From Auricularia sp. M13 (Eukaryota > Basidiomycota > Agaricomycetes > Auriculariales > Auriculariaceae), in contig CM073199.1 in assembly GCA_037042915.1 (NCBI GenBank), positions 992,001 to 1,056,000 of the forward strand: DNA of 64,000 nt, written 5' to 3'. Positions 23,305 through 33,730 of the stretch are shown piece by piece. How positions within the stretch are numbered: position 1 is the first letter of the stretch; every line of letters starts with the position of its first letter. The notes below the pieces were generated by a model. That model searched no databases. It was not told the origin of the DNA and worked only from the letters and a program-made list of their open reading frames with translations. Made by a program: the position numbers and the translations under genes.

Positions 23305-23973
23305 TCTGTCGAGAAAGAGCCACGAAGCGCTGGATTCTGGCGGGCGGGGAGCAGAGCAGCGTAAGCTGGGCACGCAACGCCAGCGTCATAAATGCGCCGA
23401 AAGGAAGCGCGCGCGATGGCCGGTTGCTGCCAATGATTCTGCAGCCGCAACCAGGCGATATAGAACAAAGGCTGGTTCGGACGGTCAAGGCGAGACGCTG
23501 CTCATGTGCGGGAATAATCAAGGGATAGAGGCTACTTCTGCTAGGGACGTCACATATCAGGTGCAAGACAGCAAGTACTCCCTGATAGTCCCTGATGACC
23601 ATTGACCAGTATCGTGGTTGAACAAGCCATAATGCTGGTATCCCGGAATCCAGCAAGCCGCGCGCATATAGAGCTCGAGCGGGAGCCAGAGCATAGCTTG
23701 GACGGCGATGATTGGACCTAGGAGGCTGGCAATGTGTTGATGCTGGACGGCAGGGCGGAGCTGGAAAGCGTGTCTTCTCGACAAATGAACATGATAATCT
23801 CAATCTTGGTCGCAAACACGTTTATAGAGGATATAAATGCGGGAAAACGTCCACCATATCAGGAAGATCCAATAGCAAAGCTCAATTATCATCATGAGAC
23901 CTTTAAAAGGGAAGGGTCGGACCCAGAATGCAAGTGCCACTTGTCCTCTTCCTTTGTCCACTCACCATCTGCA
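23305..23973. other. Intergenic region before the A/B cluster
   Basis: No gene recognised. From about 23900 the sequence becomes similar to the leader of the A-family genes (TTGTCCTCTTCCT stretch before the ATG). Confidence 0.45.
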
Positions 23974-24560
23974 ATGACCTCCCCGCCTATAAATACTTAT
24001 TGGCATCGATGCCTGTATCTCGAAAACGCCTTCGCATCGTGGGGAGCACCGAATTGGACCGTCCCAAAGCTGCCTGGCGCGGTGCCAGAGAGCGAGACTG
24101 AGGGCCAGGCAGAGAGCGAGGAAAAGGGCGCAGACAGCGAGGCGGACGGACTGATGCTGGGTTCGCGCATGGGGTCGGTCACGCCACGAGTCCAACGCAC
24201 GCGGTCGTCCACGCAGTCGACCCCATCACATGAAACCACCAACAACGCGGCGGCACCTGCTGCTGCGACCGCGTCACGCGCTCGGCTACGTCCGATACGG
24301 TGCGTGGCACCTCACTCTTTCATTCGGAGGTAGCGTTGACGTATCTCACCCAGGGCGCGGCTATGGACGACGACTCACGGAAGCGTCGAGCTTACGGCTG
24401 CCGAGGCCACCTTCCTCGCATCGCTGCGCGCGAGAACGGCGATGTTGTCGTGCGACGACCTGTACGGCCTGTATGCGAGCGACATAGGCGGCTCGGTCTT
24501 CGGATCGCTGCCTGCGCGGACGCTGGGACAATCCATTGGCCGTGCTCAGTCAGAATGCAT
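23974..24560 (+). pseudogene. Orphan family A, copy 1 (frameshifted)
   Basis: Starts like other A genes (N-terminal block AFASWGAPNWTVP, then the acidic block and DSEADGLMLGSRMGS corresponding to NEADGLTPGSRLGS). The frame is lost before the conserved splice-like segment at 24300-24353 and again after it; the expected C-terminal block is found in a different frame (ARTAMLSCDDLYGL, GGSVFGSLPA, corresponding to ARTAMLVHDAPYGL and GGSVFGSLPA). At least two frame disruptions, so a decaying copy. Function of the family unknown. Confidence 0.7.
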
Positions 24561-24689
24561 GTCTGCGACGGACTCGTCATTTCCTCCCGACAGAACGACC
24601 ACAACGATTATGCTTCTCACCTATCGTGTTCCTTCAACCGATACCTTGCCGTGTTTGCCCAGTTCCCGAGAAATGCATGCCGCGATGCG

Positions 24690-24735
24690 AGCACGCGACC
24701 GCGGCTGCGATGGTCCACTTGGGCCGGGACGCGAC
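24690..24735 (+). promoter_or_regulatory. Degraded copy of the B-family upstream element
   Basis: GCACGCGACCGCGGCTGCG followed by TGGTCCACTTGGGCCGGGA corresponds to the intact element (CACGTGACCACGCCTGTGG, then TTGAGCCGGGACGCG) before the other B genes. The E-box CACGTG has become CACGCG, and the gene it precedes is itself broken. Confidence 0.6.
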
Positions 24736-24775
24736 AGGTTTTCCATGCCTCTTACCCACATCCTCGCCGTCCCCG

Positions 24776-25376
24776 ATGGCCAGTGCAGCTTTGATCGATG
24801 CAGCGTATCACGCGTCGCTGCCCAGCGTCGCGGACGTTCTGGCGGCATATCAACAAGCCCATATGCCCGCGCCAATTGCTGCCGCCACACACCACCACCC
24901 CGTGCCCGCCGACGACGACGCCAACTACTCCTCCGATACCAACGACAGCGGCAGCGGCGAGACATCCGCCAGTGGGCGTCGGATAACGACGCGCCGCATG
25001 CGTCTGCGGCGCCCCTGTACCAGACGCTGCGCGCCGCGTACCTACAGTTCGGAAACGGCGACAGCAGACACAGCGACGCTGAAGACGACACAGAGGCGGG
25101 TCCAGCGATAGCGAGGATGACGCCGCGACAGAGGGCTGGTCCGACGAGGACGGCGACGTGACAGCGTCCTCCGACGGCAACGGCGACGCTGAAGCGGAGT
25201 GGGACAGCGAAGTCGAGGGATTCACGACGTCGTACACCGGGTCTAGCGACACCACGGAATTGTTCGGGAAGACCGAGAGCGACATGGAGTCCTCATACAA
25301 CGAGGAGGACGCTGTATCGGAGTATTGGACCCGTGGTGCGGAGCTCGAAACCGTGTCAAGTTTCGTCAAGAAATGA
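24776..25376 (+). pseudogene. Orphan family B, copy 1 (frameshifted, 3' truncated)
   Basis: Starts normally (ALIDAAYHASLPSVADVLAA, then the His-rich and Ser/Asp-rich part), but the frame shifts after GSGETSA near 24970 and again near 25110, where matching acidic sequence continues in other frames. The second exon carrying the family signature PFDPLAEAYNACR is absent; at about 25333 the sequence joins leader DNA of the next A gene. This is a remnant. Confidence 0.7.
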
Positions 25377-25446
25377 ACGCAGACGGCAAGCTCCGACAGT
25401 TGTCCTCTTCCTCTCGCCATTCTCCGCTCTCCAGACACCATCTGCG

Positions 25447-26166
25447 ATGACCTATCACCAGCCTCAAGCCCCTTACTGGCGCCAGCCTTTGCCCGCCGGT
25501 AACGCCTTCGCGTCTTGGGGTCCGCCCGCGTGGACCATTCCGAACGCAGCGGCGGGGACGGAGACGCAATCGCCTGGTGCGACGACGAAGCCGGCGACGA
25601 AGACAAAGGGGGCGATGAATACGAAGAGCGACGCGCCTAATACGACGCCTGACGCGAGGGCGGACGACACGCCCGAACCAGAAAGCGAGCCGGAGAGCGA
25701 AGCTTGGAACGCAGACAACGAGGCGGACGGGCTGACGCCTGGTTTGCGCCTGGGGTCGCGCACGGCACGCACGGGATCGTCGACGCGGGCGACCCCAAAA
25801 CACCAACAAAGTTTCAACGCGGCGGCACCTGCTGCCGCGACCACCACCACGTCCCCTATGGTGAGTGGCACACCTCGCTCGTTCATCCCCGAGTCAGCGC
25901 TGACGGTGCTCGCCCAGGACGCGGATATGGATGAAGACGACGTCGTCGAAGGGATCACGCCTCTTACGCCCGCCGAAGCCGCATACCTTGTCAAGCTGCA
26001 GGCCCGGACGGCGATGCTGGTGCACGACGCACCGTACGGCCTGGCGGGGAACGACGTGGGCGGCTCGGTCTTCGGGTCGCTGCCTGCGCAGGCGGGCACC
26101 AGCACCGTCCATTGGCCGCGGTTGCGCGACGAAGCCGTCCAAGATATGCGCATCCGCAGTGCGTGA
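25447..26166 (+). CDS. Orphan family A, copy 2 (intact)
   Basis: 239 residues if read as one exon, 220 if the 57-nt segment 25861-25917 is spliced. No known domain recognised. Regions: N-terminal block WRQPLPAGNAFASWGPPAWT (about residues 10-30); a Lys/Thr-rich part; acidic block EPESEPESEAWNADNEADGL; Ala/Thr run AAAPAAATTTT; then a well-conserved C-terminal block TPAEAAYLVKLQARTAMLV, APYGLAGNDVGGSVFGSLPA and HWPRLRDEAVQDM near the end. No signal peptide or membrane segment. Copies at 42036-42740 (opposite strand) and a chimera at 41019-41747 share this C-terminus. It sits 288 bp upstream of B copy 2 on the same strand, the recurring A-B order. Confidence 0.7.
   Translation: MTYHQPQAPYWRQPLPAGNAFASWGPPAWTIPNAAAGTETQSPGATTKPATKTKGAMNTKSDAPNTTPDARADDTPEPESEPESEAWNADNEADGLTPGLRLGSRTARTGSSTRATPKHQQSFNAAAPAAATTTTSPMVSGTPRSFIPESALTVLAQDADMDEDDVVEGITPLTPAEAAYLVKLQARTAMLVHDAPYGLAGNDVGGSVFGSLPAQAGTSTVHWPRLRDEAVQDMRIRSA
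25861..25917 (+). other. 57-nt in-frame intron-like segment (possible exitron)
   Basis: Begins GTGAGT, has GCGCTGAC 15-20 nt before its end and ends GCCCAG, the full consensus of a short basidiomycete intron, yet it is a multiple of three with no stop. The equivalent segments at 24300-24353 (54 nt), 41309-41253 and 42341-42285 (57 nt each) keep both the splice signals and the open frame. Confidence 0.6.
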
Positions 26167-26346
26167 TACAGCGGGGACGAGCGGGGCGATGAGTAGATAC
26201 GACGGACATTCCTCCATACGATGCTGCACTGTATATGCGTTTCTGCTATGACTTTGTCAATATGCCCTGAGCGATCGCTACGATTACGACTACGATTTGC
26301 TCACCTTCAATCGATATTTTGCCGTGTTTACATAGAGATGAATGAG

Positions 26347-26390
26347 CACGTGACCACGCCTGTGGTGGTCGACTACCTTGAGCCGGGACG
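26347..26390 (+). promoter_or_regulatory. Conserved palindromic element of B copy 2
   Basis: CACGTG (26347-26352) overlaps the imperfect palindrome GACCACGCCTGTGGTGGTC (26352-26370), followed by GAGCCGGGACGCGCC. It starts 108 bp before the B copy 2 ATG. The same block occurs 91-108 bp upstream of all intact B-type genes in the window. Confidence 0.75.
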
Positions 26391-26454
26391 CGCCGGGCGT
26401 TTCCACACATTGTCTCTTGTCTCTTGCCTCTTGCGTCCATCCTCGCCGTCCTCG

Positions 26455-27459
26455 ATGTCCACTACACTTCGCATCTCCGACGCAGAGTACGACGCGTCGC
26501 TGCCCAGCGTTGCGGACATCCTTGCGGCGTATCAGCAAGCGTATATGCCGGCGACAGTTCCTGCCGCCACACACCACCACCGCGCGTCCGACGACGACGA
26601 CGATAGCTGCTCCTCCGACACCGACGACAGCGACAGCGGCGAGACCTCCGCCACGTCGTTGCCATCGGACGACGATGTGCTCGCGCAGCCCCAGAACCAA
26701 CACCAGCACGCCGCGTTAATGGTTTTGGGACCGCTTTGGTATTATTTCCCTGTGCTCCAGTTCGCCGACAACGACAGCAGCGACAGTGAAGAAGACGGCA
26801 CGACCGAGGGCTCGTCCGGCGAGGACGACGACGGGACAGCGAGCTGGTCCGACGACAGCGTGGGCAGCGACGCGACGGAATCCTCCCAAGGCGACAGTAA
26901 TGACGAAGAGGGGTGGGACAGCGAGGACGAGGACTCCAAAGCGTCTTACAGCGAGCTGGACGACGCCACTGAGTCGGACCATGAGACCGAGAGCGACAGG
27001 GACGCTTCCGAGTACGCCGACAGCGAGGAGGACGCTGTACAGCAGTATCCGTCTCTGGGACCGACTACAGCGCTCTCCGCCTACCAGACGGGGTCGTCCA
27101 CTGTGGCGGCCCCAATTCACGAATACTACTTTACCGCGGTGGCACCTGCTGCTGCTGCGGGCCCGGATGCGCGCTCGACTGCAGCCAACTCTGTCAGTCA
27201 TTTCTTTTCCGTGATACGCTTGAAAGCTGGTACTGACCGTCGTATCTAGAATACGAGCGCTGTCCAGGGTTTCTCGGCGCGCGTCGAGGGCAGCCGATCC
27301 TCCACGTCAGTCGCCGCCGCCGTTGAGCAGGCTCCCGAGGCTCAGCAGCCTGACGGTGACGGAACCGCGGCGACGATGCCCTTCGATCCGTTGGCTGAGG
27401 CATACAACGCCTGTCGCATTCCCGATGACGAGACTGGCGACGGCTGGCCTTGGTTCTGA
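26455..27459 (+). CDS. Orphan family B, copy 2 (intact)
   Basis: Two exons, 26455-27192 and 27250-27459, 315 residues; intron GTCAGT...TATCTAG. No known domain recognised. Residues 1-30 hold the conserved block SDAEYDASLPSVADILAAYQ; then a His-rich turn and Ser/Asp stretch (SSDTDDSDSGETSATS); a short hydrophobic patch (LWYYFPVLQF); a long strongly acidic region of Asp/Glu/Ser; an aromatic motif EYYFTAVAPAAAA at the end of exon 1; and an exon 2 signature PFDPLAEAYNACRIPDDETG followed by GWPWF and stop. No signal peptide. The acidic low-complexity make-up suggests a disordered, possibly nuclear protein, but this is speculation. Four intact copies are in this window. Confidence 0.72.
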
Positions 27460-27679
27460 GCGACACAAGCTTGCTCGATGCGCGCGTGCGACGGAATACA
27501 CGGCTGAGCGCACGCGCGATGGAATCTATGCCTTTATTCTGTTACTGTCCTCATGCTGCCTGTCTCGACCTCGTCGGTCCCGGGTGTACTGACTACTATG
27601 CAATGCTCACCTGATGTACATATCCGCTATGTTCCACGTTCCACGACTTTTTAATCGATCTCTATCCAGTGTGACCACT

Positions 27680-27910
27680 CCAGCAAGGCCGCTCGGGTCG
27701 CTGCCAGCGCACGCGAGCAAGGAGAGTGTCCATTGGCCGCGGTTACGGGACGAAGCCGTCGCAGACATGCACACCCGCGGCGCGTGAGAGAGCGGGATCG
27801 AGCTGAGCGGTGCTGAGCCGGCGGCCACGCCGACGGAGGCGGCCGCGAGCATCCATTGGCCGCGGCTGCGTGATGAAGCCATCGAAGACATGCGCACCCG
27901 CGGCGGGTGA
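27680..27910 (+). pseudogene. Two relics of the family A C-terminus
   Basis: Two successive fragments encode the A tail: HWPRLRDEAVADMHTRGA ending at a stop near 27787, and HWPRLRDEAIEDMRTRG ending near 27910. Upstream A sequence is missing. DNA following the second relic matches DNA following A copy 2, so this is a truncated A gene in the expected position before B copy 3. Confidence 0.7.
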
Positions 27911-28106
27911 GAGGGCGGGGACGAGCTGGATGGCGATGAGGAGACACGACGGACATTGCTCCTGCTTCCGATGCCGCACTGTAAATGCATTTCTGCTACA
28001 ACTTATCAAATTTCCGCTTGAAAGAAATACGAGTACGATTATGCTCTACTCACCTGCGTCCTCAATCGATATTTTGCCGCATTTGCCCAGTGCATGGCGA
28101 CACGAG

Positions 28107-28155
28107 CACGTGACCACGCCTGTGGTGGACCAACTTGAGCCGGGACGCGCCGAAC
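28107..28155 (+). promoter_or_regulatory. Conserved palindromic element of B copy 3
   Basis: CACGTGACCACGCCTGTGG followed by TGGAC and TTGAGCCGGGACGCGCC, 91 bp before the ATG. Nearly identical to the element before B copy 2. Confidence 0.75.
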
Positions 28156-28197
28156 ATTTCCACACCTTGCCTTCTGCCCACATCCTCGCCATCCACG

Positions 28198-29234
28198 ATG
28201 GCCAGTGCGGCACGCTTGTCCGACGAAGAATACCACGCGTCGCTGCCCAGCGTCGCCGACTTCCTTGCCTCTATGCCGGGACCGACCACGCTCGCCGGCG
28301 CTGCCACAATCCACCAGAACGCGCCCGTCGCCGCCGACGCCAGTTCTTCCGAAAATTCCGACGCATGCGACAGCGACGGCGCCGAAGCCTCCGCCGAGTT
28401 GTTGGCGTCGGACGATGATGCGCCGCAAATGCCCGCGCAGCCCCAGCCCCAGCACGCCGCGAACATGGGCTTGGGCCTGCTTTATGTCTATTTCCCAGTG
28501 CTCTATTTCGGCGACGGCGATACCAGCGATGGCGACGATGACGATGCCACAGAGGTTGGTTCAGGCGACGACGGAACCGAGACGTTCGATGGCGACAGCG
28601 ACGACGCGACGCATTCGCTTAACGGCGCCAATGAAAATACGACCGATTCCTACGGCGATGACGATGACGAAGCCGAGTGGGATACCGAGGACGAGAGCTC
28701 CACCGCGCCTGACTACGGGACGGAGTCATACGGAGAGACTGAGAGCGACGCGCAGTCCTCGTACGGCGACAGCGGCGTCGCTTCCGAATACACGTACAGC
28801 GAGGAGGACGCAGTATGGCAAGATGCGTTGCTGGGGTCCCCGGCGCCGCTTCCCACCGTTTACACGGGGTCGCCAACGCCAGCGGCTCCAACAAACGAAT
28901 ATTACGACACCGCGGCGGCACCTGCTGCTGCTGCGAGCCCGAATGCACGCTCGACCGCCCCTAATTCGGTCAGTTAATTTCTGTGATACACTTGAGAGCT
29001 GATACTGACGGTTGTGCCTAGGATGCCAGCGCTGTTCAGGGTTCGTTGTCGCGCGTCGAGACCGATACGGGCGCACCCTCCACGTCCGCTGCCGCCGCCG
29101 CTCAAGCACACGAGGTCCAGCAGCCTGACGCTGACGGAATCGCGCAGATAATGCCGTTCGATCCGTTGGCCGAGGCGTACAACGCTTGTCGCGTTGCCGA
29201 TGACGAGACTGGCGACGGCTGGCCATGGTTCTGA
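28198..29234 (+). CDS. Orphan family B, copy 3 (intact)
   Basis: Exons 28198-28968 and 29022-29234 give 327 residues; intron GTCAGT...GCCTAG. It keeps the family plan: SDEEYHASLPSVADFLAS at the N-terminus, a shortened region lacking the AAYQQ and His-rich segment, a hydrophobic patch LLYVYFPVLYFG, a long Asp/Glu/Ser/Thr region, EYYDTAAAPAAAA, and in exon 2 PFDPLAEAYNACRVADDETG before GWPWF. Differences in the N-terminal third from copies 2, 4 and 5 show substantial divergence while both ends are kept. Function unknown. Confidence 0.72.
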
Positions 29235-29704
29235 GCGATGCAAACTTGCTCGATGGCGCGTACGACGGAATACATGGCTGGGCGCGCGTGCCCAATGGGC
29301 TCTATGGCTTTTCTTTCTCCTAGAGTATGCGCAACGACTGTCACGCCCTCGTCAGTCCCTGGTGGACTGGCTGCTATGTAAGGCTCACCTGATGTCTATT
29401 ACCGCTACGTTCCGTATTCCATGGCTTTGCAATTAATCTCTTTCTAGTATTACCAGTCCAGCGAGGCCGCGAGAGAGAGAGGAGGAACAAAGCGCTAGGG
29501 GAGCGGAGACTGGGATCGATGCCAAACTAAATTCTTTTCGAATTCAAGTGGTGCGGCACCACGCATCTCCGCTCGGTCATTCTTGACTTCGTCCGTGTCG
29601 GTTGATCAGAACGTTCAGAAAACCGCGACGCCAGGCTCCCTGCAAGCAGGTCTCGCATCTGCGCATTGCTCAGCCTGAGGCTGTTCCAGAGATGACAAGT
29701 CATA

Positions 29705-30420
29705 GCAGGGCTAGTCCAACGCGCGCGTGTGAATTTAGGAACGCCTAGCGCGACGAGCGCACGACCCTCATTCAGATCGTGGAACAGCACACAAGATATG
29801 TTGCTCGTCTTTGTGAGCGCTGCAGCGCCGACAAAGCGCTCGAATTTTGACTGTGAGCCTCGTACAACCGTCTGCGTTGTTCTCTGCGGTGTCTACCGCC
29901 TTCATCGTCGACTCCCACAAGTCCTTGCAGCCAAGCCACACGCAGTGCACTATCGGTAAAATTTTCTATGCTGCAGCAACGAATAAATCGTTTGCAAATG
30001 TCTCTGGGACGATGATAGCGCTGCGCTCTGCGCACACGGCCAGGCAACATCGTGCGACCTTCCGCGACGAACTGGCTGTGATTTCGAGCCTGGCGTGGGC
30101 TTCACGCTGTATACATCCCGTTATGCATTCTTGTCAAGCAACTGCTCCACAAGTACCATGGGCGAAGCACGCTCTGCGCCATCCTTGCGAACATATCGAC
30201 TTCATTACCACCGCCTGAACCCGCCGTTCTAATCGCTCGCTTACTTCCCCTCCTGCTCATCCCTTTTTTTATCGTCTTCGCTGCTCCCCTTCTCTCCTCG
30301 TGGTTCTCGGCTGTTCCTGCTTTCGCGCTGCCGTGCTACCTTCTCGTGCATAGAAACACGATATCCGTCTTGCCTGGCTCCTGCTCCGTCGTCACCCTAT
30401 CCGATACGCAGATCGGGTGA
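29705..30420 (+). pseudogene. DUF6535 gene relic at inner tip of left arm
   Basis: Scattered frames match the intact DUF6535 gene at 14759-17558: WNST-DMLL-F before a GTGAGC donor, then LFSAVSTAFIVDSHKSLQPS, YAAATNKSF, CILVKQ-LHKYHGR and a hydrophobic LLPLLLIPFFIVF. Frame changes and the absence of the last two thirds mark it as a pseudogene. Confidence 0.7.
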
Positions 30421-31455
30421 AAAAGAGGACCCGTTGCCCAGCGTTGCGCTGCTGATGCTCCGGGCCATCTTCACACTGCGACTTGATTCAGACCGCGACG
30501 CGCGACCTGAAGCCTGAAGCTGAAAGCCATGTGTACCGCTCCGTCAGCTTTCAGGGGAAAGCGCCTGGAAGTACCAGAGGCAATGTATACCTGCGCGATC
30601 AGCCACCAGGAGCCAACGGGGCTCAAGCGGGAGTGAGCGCGACACCCTTTGTCATCGTTGTCGATTTGGGCGCGGCGATGACCGTGTCATCCACGCGGTC
30701 AGGAAGAATCGTCCTGTCGACGCTGTGCTTGGCTGCCGTCGGCTTTGGCGCCGCCATGAAGGGCTTGTTGCATGTTGCACCAGTTTCTCGCGGTCATCGT
30801 CTACTCCAGCATCGTCGCCCGCAACACCGATCGCGCTGGTTCAGAAGCAGGATGCGGCATCCCGTCCGTCTCTGCTACGCGATCTGTGCCAGCCTGTGGC
30901 ACGAAGAGCGTGAATTGACGCGAAGGCGTACAACGACGATGAGTCGGACTCTGGTCGAGAGTCGAAACATCCACAACTACATGGAGCTCTCCGAGGCGAA
31001 GGCGCGCGCTGCGGGCGAGGAGTCCGACGAGTACAGTATATGTGCATTATGAACAATAATCCGTACTTGCGCCTGATTCTGCGATTGGACGAGCCCGGGC
31101 ATCCCCTTTCGCTGTGACAGACTGAACCTGTACCCAGCGTAGTACAGTATAATATGTCGTTATTGACGATGCCTTCAGAAATGCTGTTTATATTGAGTAT
31201 GGTTTGTCCTTGTCGCTGAATGAAGGGCGCGCGGGGAAAAGACCTTGTCCCAGTAAGTCTGCATGGTCGATCCAGACTGTGCCCGTCCTCCGGGTCGACG
31301 CGCGCGAAGTGGACTGTCGGACGTGAAGCGCGGTGCGCCGCTAGAGACGAGGAGACGGAGCTTGCGTGCAAGGTGGACAAAGTGGCTCGGTGGCGGGCGT
31401 GTATTACGATGGGATCTGACTGTGTGAGTAAAGCGGGAGTATGCGCGTGATGTGT
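30421..31455. other. Spacer at inner edge of left arm
   Basis: No gene I can support. An open frame at 30483-31052 has no recognised features. This is where similarity between the two arms ends. Confidence 0.4.
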
Positions 31456-32235
31456 TCATCCACTGTAGTCGTAGTACTGTTTTTCCGCGGGCATGGGCGC
31501 GGGCGAGGGCACGAAGGGCGCAATGACGATGGTGAAGGGCGCGTTCTCGCGCACCTTGGCCTCCTGCGCGTACTGCGAGTAGTCCGTCGGCATCCGCAGC
31601 GTGTCTAGTCCGGCGGGGAAGGGCCCGCTCACGCGTTTGTCGCCCTTCATGAGGAACCTGCAATGAATTCAGCGTCAGCTCCGAGTACAGTCAGAGTGAA
31701 GCTAAACGCACACATCCACTCTCCGCGGGCGGAAAAAGCGCTCATTCCACTCGGCCACGACGTCCATGACGCCGCGCACCTTCTTCTTCTTCATCCCATG
31801 CTCGATGAGCAGCGTCACCGGCAGCCCGAACACGCCGAGGCCCGCGACGAACGGCACGCCGCCGCTCACGACGCGCTGCCCGATGCTCAGATCCGCCGCC
31901 TTCTTCATGGCGTCCCAGAATTGCGACCAGTCTTGCGCGGAGACGTCGTGCAGCGGCAGCGGCGGCGGCAGCTGGTCCCCGAAGGCCGGCGTGCTGTAGA
32001 TCCCGCGGTCGAGCGAGATGTGCAAGGAGGCGGTCAGGTGCGCCGTTGAGGACGAGGAAAGGGTGATTGGTGCGAAGGAGGGGCAGGGCAGGCCGGGTGG
32101 GACGGGGCGCGACATCCAGTTGTGCTCGGCGTCTGCGCTGCCTGCTGCTGGTTGACGAGACTGACTTTGACCACCATATGCGTCGTACGGCGGCGGCGGG
32201 GGCAGATGGGTCGACGAGGAAGAAGACGAGGCCAT
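31456..32235 (-). CDS. Conserved-looking protein of unknown function
   Basis: Two exons, 32235-31712 and 31657-31456, 241 residues; the intron (GTGCGT...TTGCAG, 54 nt) restores the frame as VDVFLMKGDK. The N-terminal 45 residues are Ser/Pro-rich and probably disordered (LPPPPPYDAYGGQ contains a PPPY-type motif that WW domains bind). The middle has DWSQFWDAMKKAADLSIGQR, then a hydrophobic stretch VPFVAGLGVFGLPVTLLIEHG, KKKKVRGVMDVVAEWNERFF and PRRVDV. A single membrane-associated hydrophobic segment is possible. I do not recognise the family. Codon use and clean splicing support a real gene. Confidence 0.7.
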
Positions 32236-32774
32236 GGTGGTCGTGGAGCAAAGGTTAAAGATGCGCCGCTATAGCAGCCACTGGCGACGGCTTCTTGGGT
32301 CGCAACTGCCAGTGCTGCGCATTGCCTTGTCCTAAACACCGCGGTGCGAGCCATTGACCAAAGCTTCAGCAGCTACTCGTAAGGCAGCTGCGCCGTGTAC
32401 GCGAATAAAAGCGCATATAATTGCGGCCACAGTCTTACCGCCGAAGATCTTCCTCGAGGAAGAACGGCCTCAAGCGGACTCTGAAAAAGAACAACACGCT
32501 CAGTGCCATGAGAAGAACCTTGTTCTGCCGGATTGCCGTGCTCTCATATCATTATAGTATGTGCTTATTATTCTTAGAAGAAAAATGCTGCATTTCTGAA
32601 TCTACCCCAGATTATCTGGCTTCTCAGGGCTTGAACCTAATATTTTCGGGACTCCATGACGCTCAGCAGAGAGTTCCACGCGGCATGTGAGCAGCGTCGC
32701 AGACCATTTCGTATTCGAGACCCATGACAGACTTTACAGTTAACGGAGAGGTGGAGAGCTATGAGGTGACCGCG
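32236..32774. other. Intergenic region
   Basis: Divergent spacer between the unknown gene and the third CsbD-like gene. No gene seen. A tRNA T-arm-like sequence near 32620-32650 was considered and rejected. Confidence 0.45.
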
Positions 32775-32809
32775 TGACGTCAGTGGCGCGTCCCACAAGC
32801 GCATATAAA
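32775..32809 (+). promoter_or_regulatory. CRE palindrome plus TATA box of CsbD-like gene 3
   Basis: Perfect TGACGTCA at 32775-32782 (ATF/CREB-type bZIP site) followed by TATAAA at 32804-32809, about 83 bp before the ATG. The two other CsbD-like genes have a half site (TACGTCA) in the corresponding place. Confidence 0.65.
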
Positions 32810-32891
32810 GCCACACCTCTTGTGCACCCGCTGCTCCTTCCACTTTCACCTGAACACCCAACTCACACTCACACACTCAAACTACATAACG

Positions 32892-33730
32892 ATGTCTTAC
32901 GATTCCACCGCGATGAACGCCAACCCGAACAACACCCAGACGCCCGCGCGGCACGACGACCAGCCCGCGCAGACCGCTTCCATGCGCACCAACGCCGCAG
33001 CGCCCTCCGGGTCTGGCGGCGCAGACTACCCGTACGTCGGCGGCGGCGAGCGCCCCGAGCCCGCGAGCCTCAAGCCGCGCTTCGGCCTCGCGGCAGCCGG
33101 CCGCGTCCCGTCTCGCGAGAAAGCCCATCGCGAGCTGGACGAATACGCCGGCGACATGCCCGTGCCCGTCCCGGGGCAAGGCGTCTCGCTCGAGGGCCCG
33201 AACGCGTTCGGAGACAGCGCGCAGCGCTTGAGGGGCGGGAGTGGGCGGTACGCGGAGAAGGGGTTAGACGACGCTGTAGAGCCGCCGACGCACAAGGTGC
33301 ACCGCGAGGACGAGCCGCTGCCCGCGCCCGGCTCTGGTGCAGCGGCCGACCCGGGCTTTGGCGCGATCCCCGCGCAGGACGCGCCGCCGGTGCACCGCGT
33401 GCACTCCGAGAGCGAGCCGCTCCCTCCCCCGGGCGCGAACGCATTCAAGGAGGAGCGCCCGCTGGGCGTGCAGCCCGTGCGCGAAGGTTCGTCGAGTTTC
33501 GCATCATTTCCACAGGCGCTTTTTGCTGACGCTCTGCAGGCGGCGTAGCGATTGGCGGGCACGAAGGCCTGCCGGAGGGCAAGGCGACCGCCGTCGACAA
33601 GGTCGTCGGCAAGACGCAGAAGGTCGTCGGGAAGGTCACCAAGAACTGGGAGATGCACGAGAAGGGCGAGCTGCGCGAAGCGGGCGGCAAGAAGGCTGCT
33701 GCTGGCGAGGCCCGCGCTCCGCACGATTGA
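32892..33730 (+). CDS. CsbD-like stress protein 3
   Basis: Exons 32892-33486 and 33540-33730, 261 residues; 53-nt intron GTTCGT...TGCAG. The N-terminal part differs from genes 1 and 2: it is hydrophilic, rich in Pro/Gly/Ala/Glu, with a twice-occurring phrase (HKVHREDEPLPAPGSGA and HRVHSESEPLPPPGANA) and no polyglutamine. The C-terminal exon is again exactly 191 nt and encodes the CsbD-like domain: GLPEGKATAVDKVVGKTQK, VVGKVTKNWEMHEKGELREA, ending GEARAPHD. The exon junction falls at the same codon (Gly, phase 1) in all three genes, so they share one ancestral domain exon. Intrinsically disordered, hydrophilin-like composition suggests a desiccation or heat role (inference). Confidence 0.8.

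Larger units (their letters stand above)
25333..30420 (+). repeat. Left arm of large inverted duplication
   Basis: Contains, left to right, A copy 2, B copy 2, A-tail relics, B copy 3 and a DUF6535 pseudogene, all reading rightward. The same series occurs in the opposite orientation at 36620-43008. Outer junction: GAGCTCGAAACCGTGTC at 25341 recurs reversed near 42985. Arms are diverged and unequal in length, so boundaries are approximate. Confidence 0.75.

Noticed and set aside
32617-32690. tRNA-like T-arm on the minus strand (GGTTCAAGCCC with pairing flanks)
   Set aside because: I could not find a matching 5' acceptor strand, D-arm or anticodon arm at the required distances.
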